DNA of 64,000 nucleotides, from assembly GCF_024346055.1 (NCBI RefSeq), contig NZ_JAGQCH010000004.1:1-64000 (forward strand), in the 5' to 3' direction. The notes beneath the pieces were generated by a model. That model was not told the DNA's origin. It saw nothing but the letters and a program-made list of their open reading frames with translations, and did not search any database. The stretch comes from Cyanobium sp. Cruz CV13-4-11. Lineage in GTDB: Bacteria > Cyanobacteriota > Cyanobacteriia > PCC-6307 > Cyanobiaceae. Below are positions 17,700-26,046 of this stretch, piece by piece; the stretch's first letter is position 1, and every line of letters starts with the position of its first letter. A program made the position numbers and the translations under genes.

Positions 17700-19616
17700 A
17701 TGAACAGAAGCTCCATGCCTACCGGAGAATTCGCAGTGACAAGACCCGACGCCCCCCCGCAGGCAGCGATCAGCTGTCCCGAAGCGCTGGCGGAGGCCAT
17801 CGCAGCCGCTGTCACGGCCTCCCCCTTGCTGGAGGGCATCGACCCGGTCCTGCTGGAGGAGACGTCCCCGCGATGCCTCGCTGTCAAGGCCGGTGAGCAC
17901 CTCTTCGCCCAGGGAGAAACCGGCGAGGATGCTTATCTGATTGCCTGCGGCATCGTGGGCCTATACCGCGCCGATGTCGGCAGCGAAAGCCGGCTGTTCC
18001 GCAAGGCCAGCCGCGGCGATCTGATCGGCGAGTACGCGCTGCTCTGCAGCCAGCCCCGTTCGGCCAGTGCGGTGGCCCTCACCGATGGGCTGCTGGTGGT
18101 GATCGACCGACAGGCGTTGGACCATCTCCTGGGCGCAATGCCAGAACTGCCGCAGCGGCTGATCCGCCAGCTGGCACTGGCAGCCTCCCGCGGACGCCAT
18201 GAGGATCTGGCCATCCAGCCGCTGGTGGTGGTGCTCTGTCCGGCCGCCGCGATGGGCAGCCTCGAACATGCTGCGGTGGATGATCTGGTGGCGGCCCTGA
18301 AGGCCTCCGGCGCCGGCGCCATCTGCGATCGCCAGAACGAAGACTGGGACGAGGCGGAGCAGACCGCCGCCATGATCCATGCTGTTCAGATCCGTCGGCC
18401 CACCCTGTTCCTGGTCGACCGGCTCTGTCGGATCCACCCCTCCGTGCGGCCACTGGTCGATCGCTGTCTCCTGATCACCGAAGGCAATCGCCTGGAGCCG
18501 GCCGACTTCCCAGGCCAGGAGCTCACGGTCGACCTTCTGCGTCTTTGGCCCGGCGATCAGGTGCATCCCGACCGGCTCCCGGAGCCCTCCTCTCTGGCGG
18601 GCCTGCGCTATGTCTACAACGTGAGACAGGCTTGCTCCCCTGATTTCCGGCGCATCGCCCGGTGCATCCTCGGACAGGCCAACATCCTTGTGCTCGGCGG
18701 CGGCGGCGCCAAGGGATTCGCCCACATCGGCGTGCTGCGCGCCATTGAGGAGCAGCAGACCGTGGACATCGACATGATCTACGGCGTCAGCATCGGCGCC
18801 TTCATCGGCAGCCTCTACGCCCTGGAACGATCGGTGGAGGAAGTGAAGCGGGAACTCATCCACATCTTCGTGGAGCAGACGCCCTATTCACCCACGCTTC
18901 CGATGCATTCCCTGTTCCGTTACAACAAGGGGCTGCACCTGATCGAGGAGATCCTCAGACATCACGACGTCGGTGACACCTGGATTCCCTTCCGTCCCGG
19001 CTCGGTGAACATCGCCACCAACACGATGACCTTCTGGCATGACCAGTCGCTGCTGAGCACGGTCATCGCCAGCATGTCGATTCCAGGTCTGGCACCACCC
19101 GTGCCCATGTCGGATGGCAGCCTTCATGTGGATGGCGCCGTGCTCAACAACCTGCCGATCCTCGAAGCCCGCCGCCAGACGTCAGCCAGGGTTGTGGCCG
19201 TTTCCCTAGACCACGGAACCGGCCAGCGTCAGTTGGTACGCACCGGAGAGATGAAGACCTGGATCCAGAGGATGCTGCGGCGCCTCGGTCTCGTCTTCTG
19301 GGAGCTGCCACCGATCACCGTGACGATCATGCAGTCGATGCTCTGCTCGGCACGGCGCCGATCCGACGTGGAAGAACCGTTCGCCGATCTGGTGCTGAAG
19401 CCCAACCTTACCTCCACCGGGATTCTCGACTGGGCCGCCCACGCCGCTGTGGAGGAGGAGGGCTATGCCGCCATGGTGGCGGCGCTATTGACCGAAACCG
19501 CTGAGAGGCGTCCAGAGGGTGCACATGCCGACCGCTCGACCGGCCTTGACCAGCCGCACACAGTCGATGTGCCGGGCCCGGGGCCGGTTGATCAGGATCT
19601 GAGTATGCAGAGGTGA
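17700..19616 (+). CDS. cNMP-binding patatin-like phospholipase (RssA/NTE type)
   Basis: The 638-residue protein combines an N-terminal cyclic-nucleotide-binding domain (about 45-165, AVKAGEHLFAQGETGEDAYL and GDLIGEYALL cassette) with a linker domain and a patatin lipase domain (about 330-540). The patatin domain has oxyanion GGGGAKGFAH (about 333), nucleophile GVSIG (Ser about 364) and DGA (about 477), the Ser-Asp dyad of the neuropathy-target-esterase family. It probably hydrolyses (lyso)phospholipids under cNMP control. The last ~40 residues are Pro/Gly-rich and coincide with a 132-base antisense overlap with the convergent FecR-CAP gene, so the native C-terminus may have been extended by loss of an earlier stop. 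Confidence 0.92.
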   Translation: MNRSSMPTGEFAVTRPDAPPQAAISCPEALAEAIAAAVTASPLLEGIDPVLLEETSPRCLAVKAGEHLFAQGETGEDAYLIACGIVGLYRADVGSESRLFRKASRGDLIGEYALLCSQPRSASAVALTDGLLVVIDRQALDHLLGAMPELPQRLIRQLALAASRGRHEDLAIQPLVVVLCPAAAMGSLEHAAVDDLVAALKASGAGAICDRQNEDWDEAEQTAAMIHAVQIRRPTLFLVDRLCRIHPSVRPLVDRCLLITEGNRLEPADFPGQELTVDLLRLWPGDQVHPDRLPEPSSLAGLRYVYNVRQACSPDFRRIARCILGQANILVLGGGGAKGFAHIGVLRAIEEQQTVDIDMIYGVSIGAFIGSLYALERSVEEVKRELIHIFVEQTPYSPTLPMHSLFRYNKGLHLIEEILRHHDVGDTWIPFRPGSVNIATNTMTFWHDQSLLSTVIASMSIPGLAPPVPMSDGSLHVDGAVLNNLPILEARRQTSARVVAVSLDHGTGQRQLVRTGEMKTWIQRMLRRLGLVFWELPPITVTIMQSMLCSARRRSDVEEPFADLVLKPNLTSTGILDWAAHAAVEEEGYAAMVAALLTETAERRPEGAHADRSTGLDQPHTVDVPGPGPVDQDLSMQR

Positions 19617-20597
19617 GGTCATCCAGCGCGACACGATCGCTTCGGTGTTCCAGTCACGGGCCGGCATCGGGCAGGCGATCACCTCACTGGTGGGCATCAG
19701 CTTCATGGTGGCGGCCATGCGGCTCTGGAAGGCATCCCAGCGGGGCCGATCGTGGTCGCAATTGGAGCTGGTCAGGATCCCCTCCAGCACAGGTTCCAGG
19801 TAGGTGGCGTTCTCGGCGGCCAGCCCCGGAGGCAGGGGCTGGAGGACAGGGCGACCGCTCCGCTCCCGGGCCAGGTTGATGCTCACCACCAGGGGATCGG
19901 AACTGATCACCGGGGCCGTCGGCTGACCGCCGGCCGGGCTCAGGCCCGGATAGGTGCGCTGGAGATAGCTCTGCAGCGCCGGCATGCCGGGCAGCGGTGC
20001 GGTGAAACCCTGAAACAGGGGCCCTCGCAGGATGGCGGCATAGTCGGCCGCGGAGAGGCGCTGCAGTGACAACAGCAACCCCAGGGGCGAGAAGCGCACC
20101 TTCTGGCCGGACGTCAAGGTGGTGGGGGACTCACCGGATGGTTGGCCATCCCGGAGGGACTGCACGTCCACGGTGCCCTCCAGCACGACGAGTTCGGCCT
20201 CGCCGTTGTCCGCCAGAGTGATCACGTAGTTGGTGCCACGGGCGCTCATCCGCGAGGAACGGGTGCAGCCGTTCTGCTTGCCCGACACCAGGATCTGACC
20301 GCGGCTCAACAGAAAACAGGAGCTGCCCAGGCGCAGGTGCGAGAAGCGGTTGAGCCGACCGGCCGCTCCGCTGGAGAAGGCCAGCTGGCCGCGGCTGTTC
20401 TGGGTGCGCACCAGCTCGGGCGCAATGGCCTTCTCATGCAGGTGAGCCTGGCGAAGCTGGATGAAGAGTTCGCTGCCGTCAAGGATTTCCTCCACCACCG
20501 CCGATGCCAGCGGCTGCGCGGTGACATCGGTGGGCCACCCGAGGACGGGCAGCACGGCCGCCACCGCGGCGAGGGCAGCGCGACGAAGTCGTCTCAT
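19485..20597 (-). CDS. Secreted FecR-domain protein with C-terminal CAP/SCP-like domain
   Basis: The 370-residue protein has a signal peptide (RRAALAAVAAVLPVLGWP, cleavage near 28), a FecR-type domain (about 35-190: LFIQLRQAHLHEKAI, GRLNRFSHLRLGSSCFLL, GTNYVITLADNGEAELVVLEG) and a C-terminal region resembling a CAP/SCP fold (about 240-370: INLARERSGRPVLQPL, then EAIVSRWMTSPLHTQILI with the W..SP.H motif). It is paralogous to the FecR protein at 22971-23693 but carries the extra CAP-like part. Its ATG overlaps the stop of the upstream 656-residue gene (ATGA), so the two are translationally coupled. Role unknown; the location should be periplasmic or extracellular. Confidence 0.8.
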   Translation of the reverse strand: MRRLRRAALAAVAAVLPVLGWPTDVTAQPLASAVVEEILDGSELFIQLRQAHLHEKAIAPELVRTQNSRGQLAFSSGAAGRLNRFSHLRLGSSCFLLSRGQILVSGKQNGCTRSSRMSARGTNYVITLADNGEAELVVLEGTVDVQSLRDGQPSGESPTTLTSGQKVRFSPLGLLLSLQRLSAADYAAILRGPLFQGFTAPLPGMPALQSYLQRTYPGLSPAGGQPTAPVISSDPLVVSINLARERSGRPVLQPLPPGLAAENATYLEPVLEGILTSSNCDHDRPRWDAFQSRMAATMKLMPTSEVIACPMPARDWNTEAIVSRWMTSPLHTQILINRPRARHIDCVRLVKAGRAVGMCTLWTPLSGFGQ

Positions 20598-22564
20598 GGT
20601 TCCAGAAGGCTGGGAGGAATCGGCTTGAGGCTGGTGTCGGTGCCCGGCACCTGGTTGCTGCGCAATACCCAGAGATCGGCCCCCTGAACCAGGAACAGCC
20701 TGGCCAGCTCCTCATAGGCGCGGCGAGGAAGGAATGTGTGACGGCTCAGCAGGGCGTCCTGAAAATCACCACGACGAAAACCCGACGAGGCACCGGAGCC
20801 GGTTCGTGCCGGATCGAGGAAGATCCTGCGGTTGCTCTCCCAGTCGGGGCGGGGGGTGCCCGTTGGTTTGAGAAAGGCATCAAGGCCATTCGCCAGAGCG
20901 GAAGCCTGGGCCAGAAGGTCGGGTTCTGGACCTGGACCCGTGTCTTCGGAGGCAGGAACCGGTGCGGCCGCCGGGCCCCGCTCGGCGGCGATGCGGCTGC
21001 GTAGGTTCTGCAAGGTGATGTACAGGGCCTGGTTGGAGTCCTGAACACAGGAGGTCCAGAGCGTGACCATGGAGGCACCGGTACCGTCGCCGCTGCGAAA
21101 ACGAGCCATCATCACCTCGCTTTGAATTCCCAGCTCCCTGAGCGGCGACACGGATTGGGATCCAAGAGTCAGTTGACTCAGGACCGGCAGTCTGATGAGG
21201 AGATCGGAGATTGGGCGCGTTCCCAGCCAGCCGCGCTGCATGTCCCCGATGTAGGCCGTCCAGTCCTGCGTGCCGGAGATGATGCCATCGGTGTTATGTC
21301 CATAGATCTGGTAGTAGCGCAGGTCAAAGACCGGTTCGCCACTGAGTGGATCACGCACCACCCGGGCCATGCCGAAGGAGAAGTGACCGGACGCCAGGAG
21401 ATCGCCGATGACGCCCAGCTCACCGCCAGCGCCACCGATCCCTCCGAACACATGAACGATCAGGGCTTCGGTGCCCGGCAGCCAGACGTCGCTCCCTCGG
21501 GACGTCCCCGGTCCAGTGGGCCCATCGGGGAGGATCTGGACGCGGCCGATGCGACCCCGCGGCCAGTAGGTGGAGTCCCACTGGCGCTGACGCAGGAACC
21601 GGAGGCCCTCATCACGGCCCACAAGACGTTGATCGGCCTGCACCTTGACCAGCCCCCTGGGCTGGATCGCCTGCACGGTGAAGACGCCCTCGGCGTCGGG
21701 CGCTCCGTAGAGATACCAACCCTGGAATCCGGCCGAACTGGCCTGGAGTCCCTCCGGGGAGGAGAACCGCCGACCCACCCGGTCAAGGGGCTGGCGAGGG
21801 ATCCGCACGGTGTCGATCGGTCCGCTGTACCGGCCGCTGCCTCGATCGAAGTGCTGAACCCGATACCGGTCGAGACCGCCACGGGGATCCGGCCCAAGGA
21901 TCCGCACCAGTGCCTTGTAACGTCCCGTGATCTGAATGGGCGGTCGGCCAATCCGCAGTGTTGTCGTTGCATTGGGCCCCGATGCCACAGCCACCTGCTC
22001 AAGACTCACGATGAGGTCGTCGTTGGGCCTGGCCCCTGCCAGCGACTGCATCGGGCCGACCCGCCGTCGACCGTCCAGACGTTCCGGCACCACTATTCCA
22101 TCGGCAACGAGCTGCCGGGCATCCCGGCTGAAGCGGATGTCAGTCGTCACCAGACCCACCAGATCGCGGATCTTCTGCGTGTCCTGCCAGGTGAGCCTCA
22201 GTCGCTGCCCGACCAGACGCCGGTATGGCTGAGGGGCCCCTTCGATCTCCACCCACACCCAGTCGTCGTCAGGCAGGGGGGAGGCGGCCAACTCCTGGAC
22301 CGAGGGAAGGATCAGGCGCCCGAGCCAGTCTGCATGGGGGAGATAGAGCGAAGGGTCGGGTCGCACCCCCAGTGGATAGTGACCAGGCCGGTTGAAGTCG
22401 GCCTGCTGTGCCAGGGCATAGCTGGACGGTTGGGGAACGGCGAGGACGGCCTTCCCCGACCAGCAACCGAGCACCAGGGAAAGGCCCAGACCTGACAGAA
22501 CAGGGGCAGAGCGACTTGCCAATCGGTGCCGCCGCTTCGGTATGGAAAACGCTCGGAAGGTCAT
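20594..22564 (-). CDS. Large exported protein of unknown function, coupled to FecR-CAP protein
   Basis: The 656-residue protein starts with a clear signal peptide (basic SIPKRRHRLASR, then SAPVLSGLGLSLVLGC..., cleavage near VLA). ATG 22564 is preferred because it puts the signal peptide at the N-terminus; an ATG at 22618 would add 18 residues. The mature part is soluble-looking, with blocks such as DDDWVWVEIEG, RLRLTWQD, FQGWYLYGAPDAEGVFTVQA, EALIVHVFGGIGGAGGE and a C-terminal LPRRAYEELARLFLVQGADLWVLR. I do not recognise the family with confidence; the LYGAPDAEG..FTVQA region recurs, as I recall, in cyanobacterial proteins of unclear annotation. A fragment of a paralogue lies directly upstream (22659-22848). 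The 4-base overlap with the FecR-CAP gene suggests joint function. Confidence 0.75.
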   Translation of the reverse strand: MTFRAFSIPKRRHRLASRSAPVLSGLGLSLVLGCWSGKAVLAVPQPSSYALAQQADFNRPGHYPLGVRPDPSLYLPHADWLGRLILPSVQELAASPLPDDDWVWVEIEGAPQPYRRLVGQRLRLTWQDTQKIRDLVGLVTTDIRFSRDARQLVADGIVVPERLDGRRRVGPMQSLAGARPNDDLIVSLEQVAVASGPNATTTLRIGRPPIQITGRYKALVRILGPDPRGGLDRYRVQHFDRGSGRYSGPIDTVRIPRQPLDRVGRRFSSPEGLQASSAGFQGWYLYGAPDAEGVFTVQAIQPRGLVKVQADQRLVGRDEGLRFLRQRQWDSTYWPRGRIGRVQILPDGPTGPGTSRGSDVWLPGTEALIVHVFGGIGGAGGELGVIGDLLASGHFSFGMARVVRDPLSGEPVFDLRYYQIYGHNTDGIISGTQDWTAYIGDMQRGWLGTRPISDLLIRLPVLSQLTLGSQSVSPLRELGIQSEVMMARFRSGDGTGASMVTLWTSCVQDSNQALYITLQNLRSRIAAERGPAAAPVPASEDTGPGPEPDLLAQASALANGLDAFLKPTGTPRPDWESNRRIFLDPARTGSGASSGFRRGDFQDALLSRHTFLPRRAYEELARLFLVQGADLWVLRSNQVPGTDTSLKPIPPSLLEP

Positions 22565-22658
22565 GTCTGTCTTCAATCGAGGTAACGGACCTTTGGCAGC
22601 CATCGGGCCCAGTGCCACTGGGCCATCGGGTCAGGGCGTCCTCCCCCACCTGCCTTGA

Positions 22659-22848
22659 TCATGGGTCAAGCAGCGTGTGAGTCATCGGCTCCACGGTGGT
22701 GTCCCCTCCGGGGATCTGGTTGGTTCGCAGCACCCAGAGCCCAGAGCCGTTGCGGAGAAAGAGGGTGGACAACTTCTCATGGGCACGGCGGGGCAGGACC
22801 ACACGGTGACTGCTGAGCAGATCCATGAACCACGGGCTGCGGAAACCT
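22659..22848 (-). pseudogene. C-terminal relic of a paralogue of the 20594-22564 protein
   Basis: Minus-strand translation gives FRSPWFMDLLSSHRVVLPRR, then AHEKLSTLFLRNGSGLWVLR and TNQIPGGDTTVEP, ending LLDP at TGA 22659-22661. It aligns residue by residue with the end of the adjacent gene (LPRRAYEELARLFLVQGADLWVLRSNQVPGTDT...LLEP in segments). Only about 62 residues survive; upstream sequence is not homologous. It is evidence of an old tandem duplication of the exported-protein/FecR module. Confidence 0.85.
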
Positions 22849-22970
22849 GGCCGTCCAGCACCTCAGTGCCAAGAAACAGTGACGCAGCCCACCCCCGACC
22901 CGAGAGCCACCGCAAGGTTCACGCACCCGTTCGTTCAGCCCCGACCATCGACCTACCCCTCACGGCCGGC

Positions 22971-23693
22971 TCAGAAGAAACGCGGCAGCGAGAACGGCAG
23001 GGACGGCGGGCTCACCGGAACGCTCGGCAGGTTGACCCCCGGCACCCGGGAACGGAGGTAACCCTCCAGGGATCCGTAGGCCGGCAACGGCACGCGGAAT
23101 CCCTGGAACAGGGGGCCTCCGAGGATGTTGTTGTAATCCCCCACCGTGAGCGCCAGGATCGCCAGCACCACCCCCTTGGCGGAGAGCCGCAGCCGCTGGC
23201 CCGCCTCCACCGTGGTGGCGGGCTTGCCGGTGGGCTCCCCGTCGGCGAGAGGTTCCACCTCCACGGACCCCTCCAGCACGGAGATCTCCGCCTCCCCCGA
23301 CTCGCTGACATCGATCAGGTAGTTGGTGCCCCGCACGCTGAGGCGGGCGGAACGGGTGCAGCCGCTCTGCTTGCCCGACACCAGGATCTGGCCCTTCTCG
23401 ATCAGGAAGCAGCCCTGGCCCAGCTTGAGCAGGGCGAAGCGGTTGAGGCGGCCGGCGGCGCCGCTGTCGAAACGGATCTGGCCCCGGCTGTTCTGGGTGC
23501 TGACCTTCTGGGGAGCGGTGGCTTTCTCCTTGACCTGGGCCGTCTTGCCGTCGATGAACAGCTCGTTGCCATCGAGAATCTCCTGCACCACGGCGCTTTC
23601 GGAGGCCTCCACCGGCAGCGGCCCGACGGCCGGACCCGTCAGCAGGATCAGGATCGGCAGGAACGACAGGCTCGGCAGGCGGCGGCGGCGCAT
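22971..23693 (-). CDS. Secreted FecR-domain protein
   Basis: The 240-residue protein has a signal peptide (RRRRLPSLSFLPILILLTGP, cleavage near VEA) and a FecR domain: ILDGNELFIDGKTAQVKEKA, GAAGRLNRFALLKLGQGCFL, RGTNYLIDVSESGEAEISV, and LFQGFRVPLPAYGSLEGYL. It is closely similar to the first ~220 residues of the FecR-CAP protein at 19485-20597 but stops before the CAP-like region. ATG 23693 is preferred over ATG 23783, which would overlap the SIMPL gene. It lies 77 bp downstream of the SIMPL-domain gene on the same strand and is followed by a relic of the large exported protein. Confidence 0.85.
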   Translation of the reverse strand: MRRRRLPSLSFLPILILLTGPAVGPLPVEASESAVVQEILDGNELFIDGKTAQVKEKATAPQKVSTQNSRGQIRFDSGAAGRLNRFALLKLGQGCFLIEKGQILVSGKQSGCTRSARLSVRGTNYLIDVSESGEAEISVLEGSVEVEPLADGEPTGKPATTVEAGQRLRLSAKGVVLAILALTVGDYNNILGGPLFQGFRVPLPAYGSLEGYLRSRVPGVNLPSVPVSPPSLPFSLPRFF

Positions 23694-23770
23694 TCGCTCA
23701 AGGCTCCGGGTCCGTATCACCGCATTCTGCTCGGCGGTGCCCAAAGCGCATCGGCGCGCCCGAAAAGCCT

Positions 23771-24475
23771 TCAACGCGCGCAAAACCGCACCGTCAGGCT
23801 CAAGCGGTCCTTCGGCAGGGCCAGTTCGGCCGGATCGAAGGGCGGGGCGGCATCGGCTGCCGCGGCCCGCATCATCACCGGCCGCAGCTCGTTGCCGTCC
23901 ATCTGCACCTCGAGGGGGTTGAGCGTGCTCAGGCCGACGGCAGCCGCCACCTCCCGGGCCTGGGCGAGGGCGTCCTGGTAGGCCGCCCGCAGCAGCTGGC
24001 GCCGCACGGCCCCATCCAGGCCCCGATCGGATTCGGTGCCCACCGGCGCCAGGCGCACCCCGCTCAGGGCCCCCACCTCCCGGATCAGGGCCTGCAGCCG
24101 CTGGGGCACCAGCCGGCCGCTGACCTGCAGGCTGGCCGTCACCGCAGCCGGCCGGTTGCGTTCAGCGTCGCGGCGCCAGGTGCTCGGCGAGGTGACCCGC
24201 AGCTCCTCCACCTGCTGCCCCTGCAGGGCGGTCCGCACCGCCGCCAGGCGCTCCTGCAGGCTCTGGAGGGCGCCATCGGCCGTGGCGGCCTCCGCCTCCA
24301 GGGACAGGGAAAACGAGAGGCGGCGGGTGGGCCGTTCCTGTTCGGCACTGCCCCTGGCCTCCAGCAGGGTGCCCTCGCAGCGCAGCTGCACCTGGGCGCC
24401 CGCGGCGTCCGGCCAGGAAGCGAGCGCCGTCAGGCCCAGCAGAAGGACGACGGGGCGCAGGCAGATCGGGCGCAT
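23771..24475 (-). CDS. SIMPL-domain (DUF541) exported protein
   Basis: The 234-residue protein has a signal peptide (RPVVLLLGLTALASWPDAAGA) and a SIMPL/DUF541 fold: repeated beta-alpha segments with ALQSLQERLAAVRTALQGQ, TASLQVSGRLVPQRLQALIR, and a C-terminal AYQDALAQAREVAAAVGLSTL helix typical of the family. The role is unknown for most members; some associate with membrane or outer-membrane stress. It is divergent from the MscS/cNMP channel gene, with about 90 bp between starts, and upstream of a FecR gene on the same strand. Confidence 0.88.
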   Translation of the reverse strand: MRPICLRPVVLLLGLTALASWPDAAGAQVQLRCEGTLLEARGSAEQERPTRRLSFSLSLEAEAATADGALQSLQERLAAVRTALQGQQVEELRVTSPSTWRRDAERNRPAAVTASLQVSGRLVPQRLQALIREVGALSGVRLAPVGTESDRGLDGAVRRQLLRAAYQDALAQAREVAAAVGLSTLNPLEVQMDGNELRPVMMRAAAADAAPPFDPAELALPKDRLSLTVRFCAR

Positions 24476-24564
24476 CGACTTGGGGAACGGTTGGTCCCAG
24501 CCTGCTCTGCCAGGGAGCCGAAGACCAGGATCGGCGGCAGGATGGGGCGGTCGAAGCGAGCGTC

Positions 24565-26046
24565 TTGGCCCTGCTGCAGATCTGGATCAGCGCCCTGGCC
24601 GCCACGGCCGGGTTGCTGGTGCTGGCCCACCTCAGCCGCCACAGGCACCTCCCGACCCTGCCGCTGCGGTTGCCGCTGCTGGCCATCGCCACCTGGGCGC
24701 TGCTGAGCTCCCTGCCGCTGCAGGGGTTGCCACCGGCCTACCGGGTGTGGGTGCTGCTGACCGACGACCTGCTGCTCACCTACGCCGCCATCCTCATTGC
24801 CCTCTGGGCAACCCTGCAGGTGCCCGCCCACCTGGGGCTGTGGCGTCCGCCGCCGCAACTGCTGATGCAGCTGCTCACCCTCGGCAGCGGCGCCCTGGCC
24901 ACGGTGGTGCTTGTGAAGCAGTCGGCCCGGCTGGATCTGGTGGGGCTGGTGACCACCTCCGCCGTGCTCACCGCCGTGATCGGCCTGGCGGCCCAGGAGT
25001 CCCTCAAGGACCTGTTCGCGGGTCTGGAGTTGCAGCTGGGGGACGACTTCACCGAAGGGGACTTCCTCGAGCTGGATCAGGGGGTGCGCGGGGTGGTGGT
25101 GCAGGTGAGCTGGCGGGACACCATGTTGCGCAACATGGACGGTCAGCTGGTGGTGGTCCCCAACAGCCTCGTCACCGAGAGGGTGCTGCGCAACCTGGGC
25201 CGCTCCGGGGCCGTCAGCAACCGGTTCAGCGTCGGCCTCGACTACGACCTGCCGCCAGCCCAGGCCAGGGCCCTGCTCGAGACGGTGGTGCTGCAGCATC
25301 CGAAGGTGCTGCGGGAACCGGCCCCCCGCATCCGGGTCCAGGAGTTCCAGGACAGTGCCATCGCCTACGAGCTGCAGGTGTGGCAGCGGGAACTGGGGGA
25401 TGGTGCCATCGGCGATCTGCGCAGTGATCTTCTGGAGCAGATCTGGTACGCCCTGGCCCGGGAGGGCCAGAGCATCCCCTTCCCGGTGCGGGAGTTGCGT
25501 CCACGCCGCCCTCAGGACAGGGACCAGCCGCCCGGCCGCCCCTCCCGCCAGCAGTGCTGCCAGACCCTGGCCAGCGCGGGGATCTTCACGGACCTGAGCG
25601 GCGAGCAACTGGAGACCCTGGTCGAAGGCAGCCACCAGGTGGCCTACGGGCCGGGGGAGGCGATGATGCTGGAGGGGGCAGAGGGCCGCTCGATGTTCCA
25701 TGTGCTGCGGGGGACCGTGGAGATCCTCAAGGAACTGGAGCCGGGCCACACCGTGGCCGTGCGCCAGCTGGGGCCCGGCGAGGTGTTCGGCGAGATGACC
25801 CTCTTCCTCGACGCCCCGCGCAGCGCCACGGTGCGGGCCATCGAGGAATGCCTGCTGCTGGAGGTGGACCGGGACAGCATCAAGGGCCTGCTGGACGAGA
25901 ACCCCGACCTCCTCGAGCGCTTTGCCGCCATGGTGCATGAACGGCAGGCGGAGCTGAAAAACCTGGATCGCGAACAGCACACGGAACGCTCCAATGCTCT
26001 GCTGGACACGATGAAACGGCTCTTCTTCGCCTTCAAGGGCACCTGA
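24565..26046 (+). CDS. MscS-type channel with C-terminal cNMP-binding domain (bCNG family)
   Basis: The 493-residue protein has three or four N-terminal membrane helices (about 5-135), an MscS pore/beta domain (about 140-260: AVIGLAAQESLKDLFAGLEL, GDFLELDQGV, NMDGQLVVVPNSLV), an alpha/beta cytoplasmic domain, and a cNMP-binding domain (about 340-455, with GPGEVFGEMTLFLDAPRSAT as the phosphate-binding cassette including the conserved Arg). This is the bacterial cyclic-nucleotide-gated channel architecture within the MscS superfamily. TTG 24565 is used because no ATG/GTG is in frame before the first helix. The stop overlaps the ATG of a CHASE2-cyclase relic (TGATG), so channel and cyclase were once coupled. 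Confidence 0.9.
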   Translation: MALLQIWISALAATAGLLVLAHLSRHRHLPTLPLRLPLLAIATWALLSSLPLQGLPPAYRVWVLLTDDLLLTYAAILIALWATLQVPAHLGLWRPPPQLLMQLLTLGSGALATVVLVKQSARLDLVGLVTTSAVLTAVIGLAAQESLKDLFAGLELQLGDDFTEGDFLELDQGVRGVVVQVSWRDTMLRNMDGQLVVVPNSLVTERVLRNLGRSGAVSNRFSVGLDYDLPPAQARALLETVVLQHPKVLREPAPRIRVQEFQDSAIAYELQVWQRELGDGAIGDLRSDLLEQIWYALAREGQSIPFPVRELRPRRPQDRDQPPGRPSRQQCCQTLASAGIFTDLSGEQLETLVEGSHQVAYGPGEAMMLEGAEGRSMFHVLRGTVEILKELEPGHTVAVRQLGPGEVFGEMTLFLDAPRSATVRAIEECLLLEVDRDSIKGLLDENPDLLERFAAMVHERQAELKNLDREQHTERSNALLDTMKRLFFAFKGT

